Assembly: GCF_042666875.1 (NCBI RefSeq)
Contig: NZ_JBHTCX010000002.1
Coordinates: 372,001 to 436,000, forward strand
Direction: 5' to 3'
Source of the DNA: Brachybacterium sp042666875
GTDB lineage: Bacteria > Actinomycetota > Actinomycetes > Actinomycetales > Dermabacteraceae
DNA: 64,000 bases
A program made the position numbers and the translations under genes. Each line of letters starts with the position of its first letter. Position 1 is the first letter of the stretch. The notes under the pieces are model-generated. The model did not search any database. It was not told where the DNA came from and worked only from the letters and a program-made list of their open reading frames with translations. Of this stretch, positions 7,933 to 15,888 are shown piece after piece.

Positions 7933-8961
7933 ATGACGCCCGACACCCACATCTCACGCCGCACCCTGGTCGCCACGGGAACGCTCGGAGCCGCCCTCGC
8001 CGGCGGCCTCGGCCTCGCCGCGGCCCCGGCGCACGCCGCCCGCGGTTACACCAACCCCGTGATCGCCACCAACCAGCCGGACCCCGGCGTGCTCGAGGTC
8101 GCGGGTCGCTACTACCTCTACTCGACCGCCGGGGCGATGGGGAACATGCCGGTGCTGCGCTCCAAGGACCTGGTGGACTGGGAGCCCCTGGGCGACGGGC
8201 AGCCCGAGATCGCTGCCTGGGCCAACCCGGGCCGGCACTGGGCGCCCGAGGTGCTCGACGTCGGCGGGAAGTTCCACGCCTACTACACCGCCTGGGAGCG
8301 CGCCACGGACCGGCAGGCGATCGGCGTCGCCGTCGCCGACTCGCCGGAGGGTCCGTTCGTCGACTCCGACGAAGCGCCGCTGCTGTCCACGCCGGAGGAG
8401 GGCGGCTGCATCGACGCCTCCCCGTTCCGCGACGAGGACGGCTCGCTGTGGCTGCTGTGGAAGAACGACGGCAACGCCGCCGACCAGGACTCGTTCCTGT
8501 TCGCCCAGCGCCTGGCCGAGGACGGCCGGAGCCTCGTGGGTGAGCGCACCCAGATCCTCGAGCGCGACCAGGCCTGGGAGATCTACACGATCGAGGGCCC
8601 CTCGGTCATCACCCACGAGGGCCGCTACTACCTCTTCTACTCCGCCGGGGAGTACTGGAACGAGACCTACGGCGTGGGCGTCGCGGTCGCCGACGCGATC
8701 GACGGCCCCTGGATCAAGATCACCGACGCCCCGGTGCTCTCGGCCAACGAGGTCGCCGCCGGCCCGGGCCACGGCATGCCGGTGCGCACCCGCGACGGCC
8801 TCTGGTACGTCTACCACGCCTGGCAGCCCGAGCACATCGGCGAGGACCCGGGCCGGCTGACCTGGATCTCCCCAGTCACCATCGAGAACGGGACGGTGAG
8901 CATCGACGGCCCGACGATCGAGAACCGCACGCGCCCCGGCGTGGGACGCCCGCGGGTGTGA
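7933..8961 (+). CDS. Secreted glycoside hydrolase family 43 protein (arabinanase/xylosidase type)
   Basis: A 342-residue protein with a Tat-type signal (SRRTL followed by a hydrophobic stretch and cleavage near AHAA, about residue 36). The mature part is a five-bladed GH43 propeller. A candidate catalytic base Asp sits in QPDPGVLEV, the pKa-modulating Asp in CIDASPFRDEDG, and the general-acid Glu in IEGPSVI. Family enzymes release arabinose or xylose units from plant polysaccharides. No carbohydrate-binding module or transporter lies beside it. Start ATG 7933 has GGAGAAGGA upstream. The exact substrate specificity cannot be told from the sequence. Confidence 0.88.
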   Translation: MTPDTHISRRTLVATGTLGAALAGGLGLAAAPAHAARGYTNPVIATNQPDPGVLEVAGRYYLYSTAGAMGNMPVLRSKDLVDWEPLGDGQPEIAAWANPGRHWAPEVLDVGGKFHAYYTAWERATDRQAIGVAVADSPEGPFVDSDEAPLLSTPEEGGCIDASPFRDEDGSLWLLWKNDGNAADQDSFLFAQRLAEDGRSLVGERTQILERDQAWEIYTIEGPSVITHEGRYYLFYSAGEYWNETYGVGVAVADAIDGPWIKITDAPVLSANEVAAGPGHGMPVRTRDGLWYVYHAWQPEHIGEDPGRLTWISPVTIENGTVSIDGPTIENRTRPGVGRPRV

Positions 8962-9118
8962 GCGCGACCGAGCTCTGCTGACCGCCGCAGCGCGCTCCGC
9001 GGACAGCAGCCGCGAGCCATGCTGACGGGAGCAGCGCGCTGTGCCGGCGGAGCAGGGCGATCGGGGCCGGGCGCGGTCGCGGAACGGAACATCCGGCCGC
9101 CGCCCGGCCGCGGCGTCG

Positions 9119-9124
9119 TAAGGT
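9119..9124 (+). promoter_or_regulatory. -10 hexamer TAAGGT, leaderless start
   Basis: TAAGGT is followed by 7 nt and ATG 9132; no ribosome-binding site is present. Confidence 0.5.
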
Positions 9125-9131
9125 CACGAGC

Positions 9132-10091
9132 ATGAACCCTGCCGACGCCGCCAGCTCCGTTCCTGCCCGCACCGACCCCGCCATCCCCGATCAGCTGCTG
9201 CTGCTCCCGCTGCGCCAGAGGATCATCGAGCGCGACCTGGGAGTACGCGCGCTCCACCTGCACCGCGCGGGCCACGAGGAGCTCGGTCACCGCTTCAGTG
9301 ACGACACCGTCGAGAACGTCTACTCGATCTCCAAGACTGTCACCGCGCTCGCGATCGGCATCGCCGAGGAGGAGGGCTTGCTGGGCGTCGAGGACAGGCT
9401 CGTCGATCACCTTCCCGCGCCTGCCGCCGGCTACGGCGCCGGGATCGAGCAGGTGCGACTGAGCCACCTGCTCACCATGACCTCCGGGTCCCCGATCCTC
9501 GCCTTCGTCGACGAGCAGCGCGAGCACGAGGACCTCGCCGCCCTGTTCCTCTCCACCGACCTCACCGCGGCAGCGGGGGAGAAGTGGGAGTACTCCAACG
9601 GCTCGATCTTCCTGCTCTCGCGGGTGATCAGCGAACGCACCGGGCGCTCCCTGCGCGACTGGCTGATGCCGCGCCTGTTCGAGCCGCTGGGGATCCTCAA
9701 CCCCCAGTGGCACACCACCCGGGACGGGTACAGCTGGGGCGCGACCGGCCTGCACCTGAGGAGCGGCCAGCTGGCCCGGATCGGCCGGCTGCTGCTGCAG
9801 CGCGGCGAGTACGACGGTCGCCAGCTCGTGCCGGCCGCCTGGGTCGATGCCCTCCACGCCGAGGACACCTGGGTGCCCACCGGGGAAGCCGAACCCGAGA
9901 GCGCGCAGTACGGCCGCGCGGTCTGGCGCTGCACGCCCGAGGGATCCTGGCGGGCCGACGGGGCCTACGGCCAGCTGATCGTGGTGCTGCCTGAACAGGA
10001 CGCCGTCCTGACCGTCACCTCGCGGCTCGAGGGCCGCGGGGCGGCCGAGATCCTCCGCGCCGTGTGGGAGGAGCTGCTGCCGCTGCTGTGA
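9132..10091 (+). CDS. Serine hydrolase of the class C beta-lactamase fold
   Basis: A 319-residue cytoplasmic-looking protein without signal peptide. The SxxK nucleophile motif is SISK (about residue 70) and the second motif YSN lies in WEYSNGS. The third motif, usually HxG or KTG, appears as DGAYGQ near the C-terminus, a common variant in esterase-type members. Such proteins are mostly esterases or peptidases, not true beta-lactamases. A second, larger member of the fold is at 59470-61092. It starts at ATG 9132 with a promoter hexamer 7 nt upstream and is followed 41 bp later by the CNNM gene, which has its own promoter. Confidence 0.88.
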   Translation: MNPADAASSVPARTDPAIPDQLLLLPLRQRIIERDLGVRALHLHRAGHEELGHRFSDDTVENVYSISKTVTALAIGIAEEEGLLGVEDRLVDHLPAPAAGYGAGIEQVRLSHLLTMTSGSPILAFVDEQREHEDLAALFLSTDLTAAAGEKWEYSNGSIFLLSRVISERTGRSLRDWLMPRLFEPLGILNPQWHTTRDGYSWGATGLHLRSGQLARIGRLLLQRGEYDGRQLVPAAWVDALHAEDTWVPTGEAEPESAQYGRAVWRCTPEGSWRADGAYGQLIVVLPEQDAVLTVTSRLEGRGAAEILRAVWEELLPLL

Positions 10092-10120
10092 GCGGTCCCA
10101 GGCTCTGCGGTGGGCCGGGG

Positions 10121-10126
10121 TAGCGT
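10121..10126 (+). promoter_or_regulatory. -10 hexamer TAGCGT, leaderless start
   Basis: TAGCGT is followed by TGGCCC and ATG 10133 (6 nt). Confidence 0.5.
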
Positions 10127-10132
10127 TGGCCC

Positions 10133-11455
10133 ATGGACTGGACCGCGCTCGCGAACCTCGCCCTGGTGCTGCTCTTCGTACTGGTCGGAGGGCTGTTCGC
10201 CGGCACCGAGATGGCGATCGTCAACCTCCGCGAGTCGCAGATCAGGCAGCTCGAGCAGGGCGGCGCCGGCGGCGAGCGCACCGCGAAGCTGGTGCGCGAC
10301 CCGAACCTGTTCCTCTCGGCGGTCCAGATCGGGGTGACCGTCGCCGGGTTCTTCTCCTCCGCCTACGGCGCCTCCACCATCGCGCCGTCCCTGGTCCCGA
10401 TGCTCACCGGCGCGGGCCTGTCCGAGACCACCGCCTCCACAGTGGCCCTGATCGGGATGACGCTGGTCATCGCCTTCCTCTCGCTCGTGCTCGGCGAGCT
10501 GGTGCCCAAGCGCCTGGCGATGCAGAACGCCCTGGCCATGACCCGGATCGTCGGCCCTCCCCTGAGCGTGTTCGGCCGCCTGATGAAGCCCGTGATCTGG
10601 CTGCTGTCGGTCTCGACCAACCTGGTCGTGCGGGCCGTCGGCGGTGATCCCCACGCGGATCGCGAGGCCGTCTCCGCCGAGGAGATCCGCTCCATGGTGC
10701 GCAACTCCGATGCCCTCGCCGAGGCCGAGTCCCGGGTGCTGGCCGACGTGTTCGACGCCTCCGAGCGCACCGTCGTCGAGGTGATGCGACCGCGCCACCA
10801 GGTCCACTTCCTTCCCGGTGACGCGACCGTGGCCGGGGCCCGCGAGGTGATCCGGGAGACCGGCGTCTCGCGCTACCCCGTGATCGGGGAGGACGTCGAT
10901 GACGTGGTCGGGTTCGCCCATGTGCGGGACCTGCTGCTGGTCGAGGACCCGGCCACCACGCGGCTGGCGGAGATCGCCCGGCCCATCGAGCACATCCCCG
11001 GCACCGTCGAGGTGCTGGCGGCGCTGAACCGGATGCGCGCCCAGGCCGAGCAGATCGCGGTGGTGGTCGATGAGTACGGAGGCACCGACGGCATCGTCAC
11101 CCTGGAGGACCTGCTCGAGGAGCTGGTGGGCGAGATCTACGACGAGTTCGACCGGGAGGGCCGCCCCACCGCCGGCGAGCTCGAGGGGACGATCCAGGCC
11201 GACGGTCGGATCGACGGCGGCCTGATCCTGCAGGAGTTCGAGGCGGCCACCGGCATCACCCTGCCCGATACCGGCGGCTACGAGACCGTCGGCGGATTCG
11301 TCATGGCGCGCCTGGGGCGGATCCCCGAGGCCGGCGACACGATCGAGATCGACGGCGGCCGCCTGGAGGTGCTCGAGGTCGACGAGAGGCGCGTCCAGAC
11401 CGTCCAGCTCACCCACGTCGCCGCTCCGGAGCCGGGTGAGCGCCCGGCTTCGTGA
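10133..11455 (+). CDS. CNNM/CorC (TlyC-type) membrane protein with CBS pair
   Basis: A 440-residue protein with three parts: an N-terminal DUF21/CNNM membrane domain (about residues 1-195, opening with a hydrophobic helix and the GTEMA motif), a pair of CBS domains (about 205-330, including VMRPRHQVHF and the VVDEYGGTDGIVTLEDLLEE segment), and a C-terminal CorC_HlyC domain (about 350-430). Family members take part in magnesium/cobalt export or homeostasis; the old name hemolysin is misleading. The start is ATG 10133, apparently leaderless. Transcription probably ends at the strong hairpin at 11608-11638. Confidence 0.92.
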   Translation: MDWTALANLALVLLFVLVGGLFAGTEMAIVNLRESQIRQLEQGGAGGERTAKLVRDPNLFLSAVQIGVTVAGFFSSAYGASTIAPSLVPMLTGAGLSETTASTVALIGMTLVIAFLSLVLGELVPKRLAMQNALAMTRIVGPPLSVFGRLMKPVIWLLSVSTNLVVRAVGGDPHADREAVSAEEIRSMVRNSDALAEAESRVLADVFDASERTVVEVMRPRHQVHFLPGDATVAGAREVIRETGVSRYPVIGEDVDDVVGFAHVRDLLLVEDPATTRLAEIARPIEHIPGTVEVLAALNRMRAQAEQIAVVVDEYGGTDGIVTLEDLLEELVGEIYDEFDREGRPTAGELEGTIQADGRIDGGLILQEFEAATGITLPDTGGYETVGGFVMARLGRIPEAGDTIEIDGGRLEVLEVDERRVQTVQLTHVAAPEPGERPAS

Positions 11456-11506
11456 GATCCGTGAGGTGACGGGAACTCGGTCGCCTTTCCCACCGGTTCA
11501 CGGATC
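11456..11506. repeat. Palindromic intergenic repeat, family 1, copy B
   Basis: Left arm 11456-11475 and right arm 11487-11506, inverted with 15 of 20 matches and perfect 9-bp outer ends (GATCCGTGA/TCACGGATC). It begins one base after the CNNM stop codon. The right arm is nearly identical to that of copy A (TTCCCACC.G.TCACGGATC). Confidence 0.75.
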
Positions 11507-11607
11507 CCGCGGGGACCGTGGCATTCAGGGGCTTCGCGGCGGCCGCGCACATAGTGGGGTTCGTGGGCTTCGCGGGGAGCGCGGGGCGCGCCGTGGGGGA
11601 ACGAGGA

Positions 11608-11638
11608 CGAGGGCGAGCCCCGGTGGGGCCCGCCCTCG
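11608..11638. terminator. GC-rich hairpin between convergent genes
   Basis: CGAGGGCGAGCCCC pairs with GGGGCCCGCCCTCG (13 of 14) across a 3-nt loop, between the converging CNNM and metallophosphoesterase genes. It has no T tract, as is usual in high-GC actinobacteria. Confidence 0.6.
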
Positions 11639-11680
11639 CGTGTGCGACTGAGCCCGAACGCGTCGTGCGCTCCGAGGTGA

Positions 11681-13588
11681 TCAGTCGGTAACGGTGAAGC
11701 GCACGGACTCCGTGAAGGAGTTCCCGTTGCGGTCCGTCGCGGTGATCTCGGCGGTGTGGGTACCGGCCGCGAGGTCCTCGCTGAGCTGGTGGCGCCACAG
11801 GTGGGCGCTCGAGGTGGTCACGTTGCCGCTGCTGCGCAGGTTCTGCGTGGCCGCGACGGTGTCGGAGTACTCGAAGCCCTCCGCCAGCGCCTCACCCTCG
11901 GCGGGCTGGGTGTGCTCCGCCGGGCTGGCGGAGCCGCCGTCGATCGAGACCTCGACCGTCGCCTCGGTCGAGCCGCCGAAGAAGTCGGCGGTCAGCCAGG
12001 TGCCCCCGGTGAGGTCCTCGCGCGTGACCGTGTTCGGATCGCCCAGCTCGGGCATCTCGCCGGCCTTGTCGTCGTCCTGCCACGCCTGCGCCTGCTCGGC
12101 CCAGTCGCGCCAGGTCGGCGAGTTCACGCCCAGGGTCAGCTGCTCGTCGTCGTCCTCACCGCGCACCGTGTAGCGGGCGCTGAGGTCAGCGCCGTCCAGT
12201 CCGAGGGTCATGATGCCGGGGCGCGCGCCGTCGTTCATGTACGCGTACGGAAGGCCGTTCTCGTCCAGGCCGCCGGAGTACCAGTCCCCCGAGACGGCCC
12301 CGGCGATCAGGGCCTGGTGCGGGAGCTCGTCGATGCCGTCCTCGGCCCACTCGGCGCGCTGGTCGCCGGGGAGGTTGTTCTCCAGCGTGTGGGTGTGGCC
12401 GCCGACGGTGGTGACGTCGCGGCCCTCGAGCACGTCGTACAGATCCGTGGCGTTGTCGATGATCACGCCGTTGCGGTCCAGGACCGGAGCATGCGTGGCC
12501 AGCACGATCTTCTTGTCCTCCGGCACGTTCTCGAGATCCTTCGCGAGCCAGTCGAGCTGCTCCTGGTCGATCTTCTCGAGGTATTTCGCGTCGGTCTCGG
12601 TGTTGGGGTACTCGATGCTGTCGAGCACCACGAAGTGCGCCTCGCCCACGTCGTAGGAGAAGTAGGCCGGGCCGATGTGCTGGCGGAAGGTGTCGTTGCT
12701 GTGGCTCGACTCGGTGGCATCGAAGTCGAGGTCGTGGTTGCCCATCGCGGCGCGGATGGGGCCGTTGACGTCGGCGTAGATGTCCTTCAGCTCCGGGTAC
12801 AGGCTGAGGTCGTCGCCGACGTTGTCGCCCAGCATGAGCAAGCCGCAGCCGCCGTAGTCGTGGCGCTCGGTGAGGTCCTTGACGCCGCCGTCGCGGGCGT
12901 AGCCCATCTGAGTGAGGTCGTAGGCCTGGGTGTCGGCGGCGATCGGGCAGCTCTGCTGCGAGCCCTTGGTCGCCTTGGACTTGCCCATCGGGAAGTTGAC
13001 CGCCTCGGGCAGCTCGCCCGTGGGCTCCAGCCCGCCGTACTTCAGCTCCGTGGAGCCCTCGGGCAGGTGGTTGTAGCTGAACTGCGCGAAGTTGTGCTCG
13101 TCCACGGGCACCTGCCACCCGGCGGGCTGGGTGACGAACACGGTCATGTTCTCGTACACCGGCAGCTCATAGCTGCCGTCCTTCGCGGTGGTGACGACCT
13201 CGCGGCCGTTGGAGACGGTGACCCCGGCGATGCCCTTCTCGCCACGGTCCTGGGTGGAGTCCTTGTCCTTGTCATCGAAGACGACGCCCTGGAGGGTCTC
13301 AGGATCGGCGGCCTGCCCGCGGACGACCTCGACCTCACCCTGGTAAGCGTCGGAGGGGGCGTCACTGCCGGCGGGGTCGGCATTCGCCGCGGTGGGGACG
13401 ATGCTCGCGCACAGCACTGCCGAGGCACCGAGGGCGAGGGTGGAGGCGAGACGGCGGCGAGCGCGGCTGGAGCGGGCCGCGCGGGTCGAGCCGGGCGCGG
13501 AGGAGGAGGCTGCGCCGGAGATGGAGGAGGGGGAGGTGGCGGATGCGTGGGGCGCGGAGGAGGGGGATGCGGGGGAGGGGTGTGTCAT
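11681..13588 (-). CDS. Secreted calcineurin-like metallophosphoesterase (MetallophosN/C type)
   Basis: A 635-residue exported protein. A Ser/Ala-rich n-region with an RARRR cluster precedes a Sec-type hydrophobic core and a cleavage site near ANADPAG (about residue 70). Then come an SdrD-B-like beta domain (GVVFDDKDKDS ... KDGSYELPV), the phosphoesterase core with metal-binding motifs GDNVGDD, GNHDLDFD, ATHAPVLD and GGHTHTLEN, and a C-terminal beta domain ending in DRNGNSFTESVRF. That architecture matches extracellular phosphodiesterases of the PF16371-Metallophos-PF16370 type (from memory). The start is ATG 13588; an in-frame ORF extends further upstream but lacks a signal. Likely role: phosphate scavenging or wall-phosphodiester turnover. 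Confidence 0.88.
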   Translation of the reverse strand: MTHPSPASPSSAPHASATSPSSISGAASSSAPGSTRAARSSRARRRLASTLALGASAVLCASIVPTAANADPAGSDAPSDAYQGEVEVVRGQAADPETLQGVVFDDKDKDSTQDRGEKGIAGVTVSNGREVVTTAKDGSYELPVYENMTVFVTQPAGWQVPVDEHNFAQFSYNHLPEGSTELKYGGLEPTGELPEAVNFPMGKSKATKGSQQSCPIAADTQAYDLTQMGYARDGGVKDLTERHDYGGCGLLMLGDNVGDDLSLYPELKDIYADVNGPIRAAMGNHDLDFDATESSHSNDTFRQHIGPAYFSYDVGEAHFVVLDSIEYPNTETDAKYLEKIDQEQLDWLAKDLENVPEDKKIVLATHAPVLDRNGVIIDNATDLYDVLEGRDVTTVGGHTHTLENNLPGDQRAEWAEDGIDELPHQALIAGAVSGDWYSGGLDENGLPYAYMNDGARPGIMTLGLDGADLSARYTVRGEDDDEQLTLGVNSPTWRDWAEQAQAWQDDDKAGEMPELGDPNTVTREDLTGGTWLTADFFGGSTEATVEVSIDGGSASPAEHTQPAEGEALAEGFEYSDTVAATQNLRSSGNVTTSSAHLWRHQLSEDLAAGTHTAEITATDRNGNSFTESVRFTVTD

Positions 13589-13845
13589 GAGGAGCTTTCT
13601 CGCGTGAGTGGTCGGCTTCCGCCGTATGACGCTAGGGAGCCCAGGTGACATCGCGGCGGCTTCGACGTGACGAGGAGTTCAATCGCTGCCCGCAACCGGA
13701 CATCGTGGGCACAGGGCCGGCGCGCTCACCCCTCGGCGCCGCCACCGCGCTTCCCGTGCCACCGCGCCTCCCCGCCGCCACTATGCCCCCGTCGTCACCG
13801 CGCCCCCGCCGCCACCATGTATCCCCGCCGCCAGCGCCCGCCCTT

Positions 13846-13906
13846 CGCGAGATCTGTGAACCGGTTGGTATCCGGCCCTCAAAGCAACCGAGTCACGGAT
13901 CTCGCG
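13846..13906. repeat. Palindromic intergenic repeat, family 1, copy C
   Basis: Arms 13846-13868 and 13884-13906 are inverted with 19 of 23 matches. The core ends are GATCTGTGA and TCACGGATC, extended by CGCGA/TCGCG. It is the longest stem of the three copies. Confidence 0.75.
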
Positions 13907-14000
13907 CGGGGCGAGGCGACGTGAAGGGAGTGTCGTCGCGGGGCGGGGCGGCGTGAGGGGGGTGTCGTCGCGGGGCGAGGCGACGCGCGTGGGGGAGCGT
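13905..14000. repeat. Three 32-bp tandem repeats
   Basis: Units begin at 13905, 13937 and 13969 with CGCGGGGCGRGGCGRCG. Units 1 and 2 also share the ends GTGA.GGG..GTGTCGT; unit 3 has drifted in its second half. The array starts inside the right arm of palindromic copy C. Confidence 0.75.
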
Positions 14001-14072
14001 CATCTCGCGCAGGGCGAGCCGCCGCGCGCCGGGACCCGGCGTGCCCCGGTAGGCTCGGAGTAGACGCACCCT

Positions 14073-14096
14073 GCGCCGGGACCGCGGTCCCGGCGC
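14073..14096. promoter_or_regulatory. Perfect 24-bp palindrome in the poxB leader
   Basis: GCGCCGGGACCG is followed directly by its exact complement CGGTCCCGGCGC, ending 23 bp before ATG 14120. It lies between a promoter-like TAGGCT (14050-14055) and the ribosome-binding site GGGAGGGA. It could be a dimeric repressor site or a leader hairpin. Confidence 0.6.
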
Positions 14097-14119
14097 CCCG
14101 CTACCCGGGAGGGAATCCG

Positions 14120-15877
14120 ATGGCTCGCACCAGCTTTGCCCAGCTCCTCGTCACCCAGCTCCGCGACCTCGGCGTCGAGCGCATCTACGGGGTCGTCGGC
14201 GATTCGCTGAACCCGATCGTGGACGCCGTGCGCACCACCGAGGGCATCGAGTGGATCCACGTGCGCAACGAGGAGGCCGGGGCCTTCGCCGCCGGCGCCG
14301 AAGCACGCCTGACCGGGAAGCTCGCCGTGTGCGCCGGCTCCTGCGGTCCCGGCAACACGCATATGATCCAGGGCCTGTACGACGCCCACCGCGACGGGGC
14401 CCCGGTGCTCGCGATCGCCTCGCACATCCCCAGCGGCAGCATCGGCACCGGCTTCTTCCAGGAGACCCACCCCGAGGCCCTGTTCCAGGAATGCTCGCAC
14501 TTCTGCGAACTGGTCAACTCCGGCGACCACGGCACCACCATGCTGCACATCGCCGTCCAGACCGCGATCGCGAAGCAGGGCGTCTCCGTGCTCGTGCTCC
14601 CCGGCGACATCGCCGACCAAGAGGTCGACGACGGCCCGTGGACCCGGGACCTCGCCACCGACATGGGCCGTGTCCAGCCCGCCCCCGGCCCCGTCGGCCG
14701 CCTCGCCGAGCTGATCGACGAGGCCGGCACCGTCACCCTGTTCACCGGTGCCGGCGTGCGCGGCGCCCGCGAGGAGGTGCTCGAACTCGCCGACCGGGTC
14801 AAGGCGCCGATCGGCCACGCCTTCGGCGGCAAGGAGTGGATGCAGTACGACAACCCCTATGACGTGGGCATGAGCGGACTGCTCGGCTACGGGGCCTGCT
14901 ACGAGGCCATGCACGAGGCCGACCTGGTGATCCTGCTGGGCACCGACTTCCCCTACACCGAGTTCCTTCCCGGCCACGGCAGCTCGAAGAACCCCCCGAA
15001 GATCGTCCAGATCGACGCCGACGCCTCCCGGCTGGGCCGCCGCATCCCGCTGGACCTCGCCGTCCACGGCGACGTCGCCCTGACGCTGCAGGCCGTGATG
15101 CCGCTGCTGACCAGCTCGAAGAGCCATCGCTTCCTCCACCGCATGCTGAAGAGTCATCACAAGGCTCTGACCGGTGTGGTCTCCGCGTACACCAAGAACG
15201 TCGAGCGGATGAAGCCCATCCATCCGGAGTTCGTCGCCGCCACCCTCGACGACCTCGCCGCCGACGATGCCGTCTTCACCGTCGACACCGGCATGTGCAA
15301 CGTGTGGGGCGCCCGCTACATCACCCCCAACGGCAGGCGCCGCGTGTTCGGCTCCTGGCACCACGGCACCATGGCCAACGCCCTCCCGCAGGCCATCGGC
15401 GCCTCCCTCGCGTACCCGGACCGGCAGGTCATCTCCATGAGCGGCGACGGCGGGCTCGGCATGCTCATGGGCGAGCTGCTCACCGTGAAGCTGCACCAGC
15501 TGAACACCAAGATCCTCGTGTTCAACAACTCCAGCCTCGGCATGGTCAAGCTGGAGATGCTGGTCGAGGGCCTCCCGGACCACGGCACCGACCACGAGGA
15601 CGTCGACTACGCCGCGATCGCCCACGGCGTCGGCATCCCCTCGGTGCGCATCACCGACCCCAAGAAGCTGCGCAAAGACCTGGAGAAGGCGCTGGCGACC
15701 GACGGGCCGATGCTGATCGACGTGGTCACCGACCCCGACGCCCTCTCGATGCCGCCGAAGGTCACCGCCCAGCAGATCCGCGGCTTCGCCACCGCGAGCA
15801 CCAAGATCGTGCTCGGCGGCGGCGTGGGCCGCATGATCGACATGGCGGCCAGCAACGTGCGCAACCTGCCGCGCTGA
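14120..15877 (+). CDS. poxB: Pyruvate dehydrogenase (quinone)/pyruvate oxidase, ThDP-dependent
   Basis: A 585-residue three-domain thiamine-diphosphate enzyme. The PYR domain carries the activating Glu in VRNEEAGAFAA (about residue 50), the central domain binds FAD, and the PP domain has the GDGGLGMLMGE...NN ThDP-magnesium motif (about 440-470). The C-terminal region resembles the membrane-binding tail of PoxB. Typical substrate: pyruvate to acetate and CO2 with electrons passed to quinone. Start ATG 14120 follows a strong GGGAGGGA. It is the first gene of a probable operon with the glycosyltransferase-like gene 11 bp downstream. An acetate permease operon is elsewhere in the window (43.9 kb). 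Confidence 0.88.
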   Translation: MARTSFAQLLVTQLRDLGVERIYGVVGDSLNPIVDAVRTTEGIEWIHVRNEEAGAFAAGAEARLTGKLAVCAGSCGPGNTHMIQGLYDAHRDGAPVLAIASHIPSGSIGTGFFQETHPEALFQECSHFCELVNSGDHGTTMLHIAVQTAIAKQGVSVLVLPGDIADQEVDDGPWTRDLATDMGRVQPAPGPVGRLAELIDEAGTVTLFTGAGVRGAREEVLELADRVKAPIGHAFGGKEWMQYDNPYDVGMSGLLGYGACYEAMHEADLVILLGTDFPYTEFLPGHGSSKNPPKIVQIDADASRLGRRIPLDLAVHGDVALTLQAVMPLLTSSKSHRFLHRMLKSHHKALTGVVSAYTKNVERMKPIHPEFVAATLDDLAADDAVFTVDTGMCNVWGARYITPNGRRRVFGSWHHGTMANALPQAIGASLAYPDRQVISMSGDGGLGMLMGELLTVKLHQLNTKILVFNNSSLGMVKLEMLVEGLPDHGTDHEDVDYAAIAHGVGIPSVRITDPKKLRKDLEKALATDGPMLIDVVTDPDALSMPPKVTAQQIRGFATASTKIVLGGGVGRMIDMAASNVRNLPR

Positions 15878-15888
15878 GGCGGGAGATC

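Larger units (their letters stand above)
13589..14119. other. 531-bp intergenic region between divergent genes
   Basis: I see no convincing gene here; short ORFs have no homology I recognise and no start signals. It holds palindromic repeat copy C, three 32-bp tandem repeats, a promoter-like TAGGCT at 14050 and the perfect palindrome ahead of poxB. On the minus strand a TAGCGT (13629-13634) about 40 bp before ATG 13588 may drive the phosphoesterase gene. Confidence 0.6.

Noticed and set aside
8987..9045. CAGCGCGCT/AGCGCGCTG inverted pair after the GH43 gene
   Set aside because: The loop is over 30 nt, and GC-rich 9-mers pair often by chance here; too weak to call a terminator.
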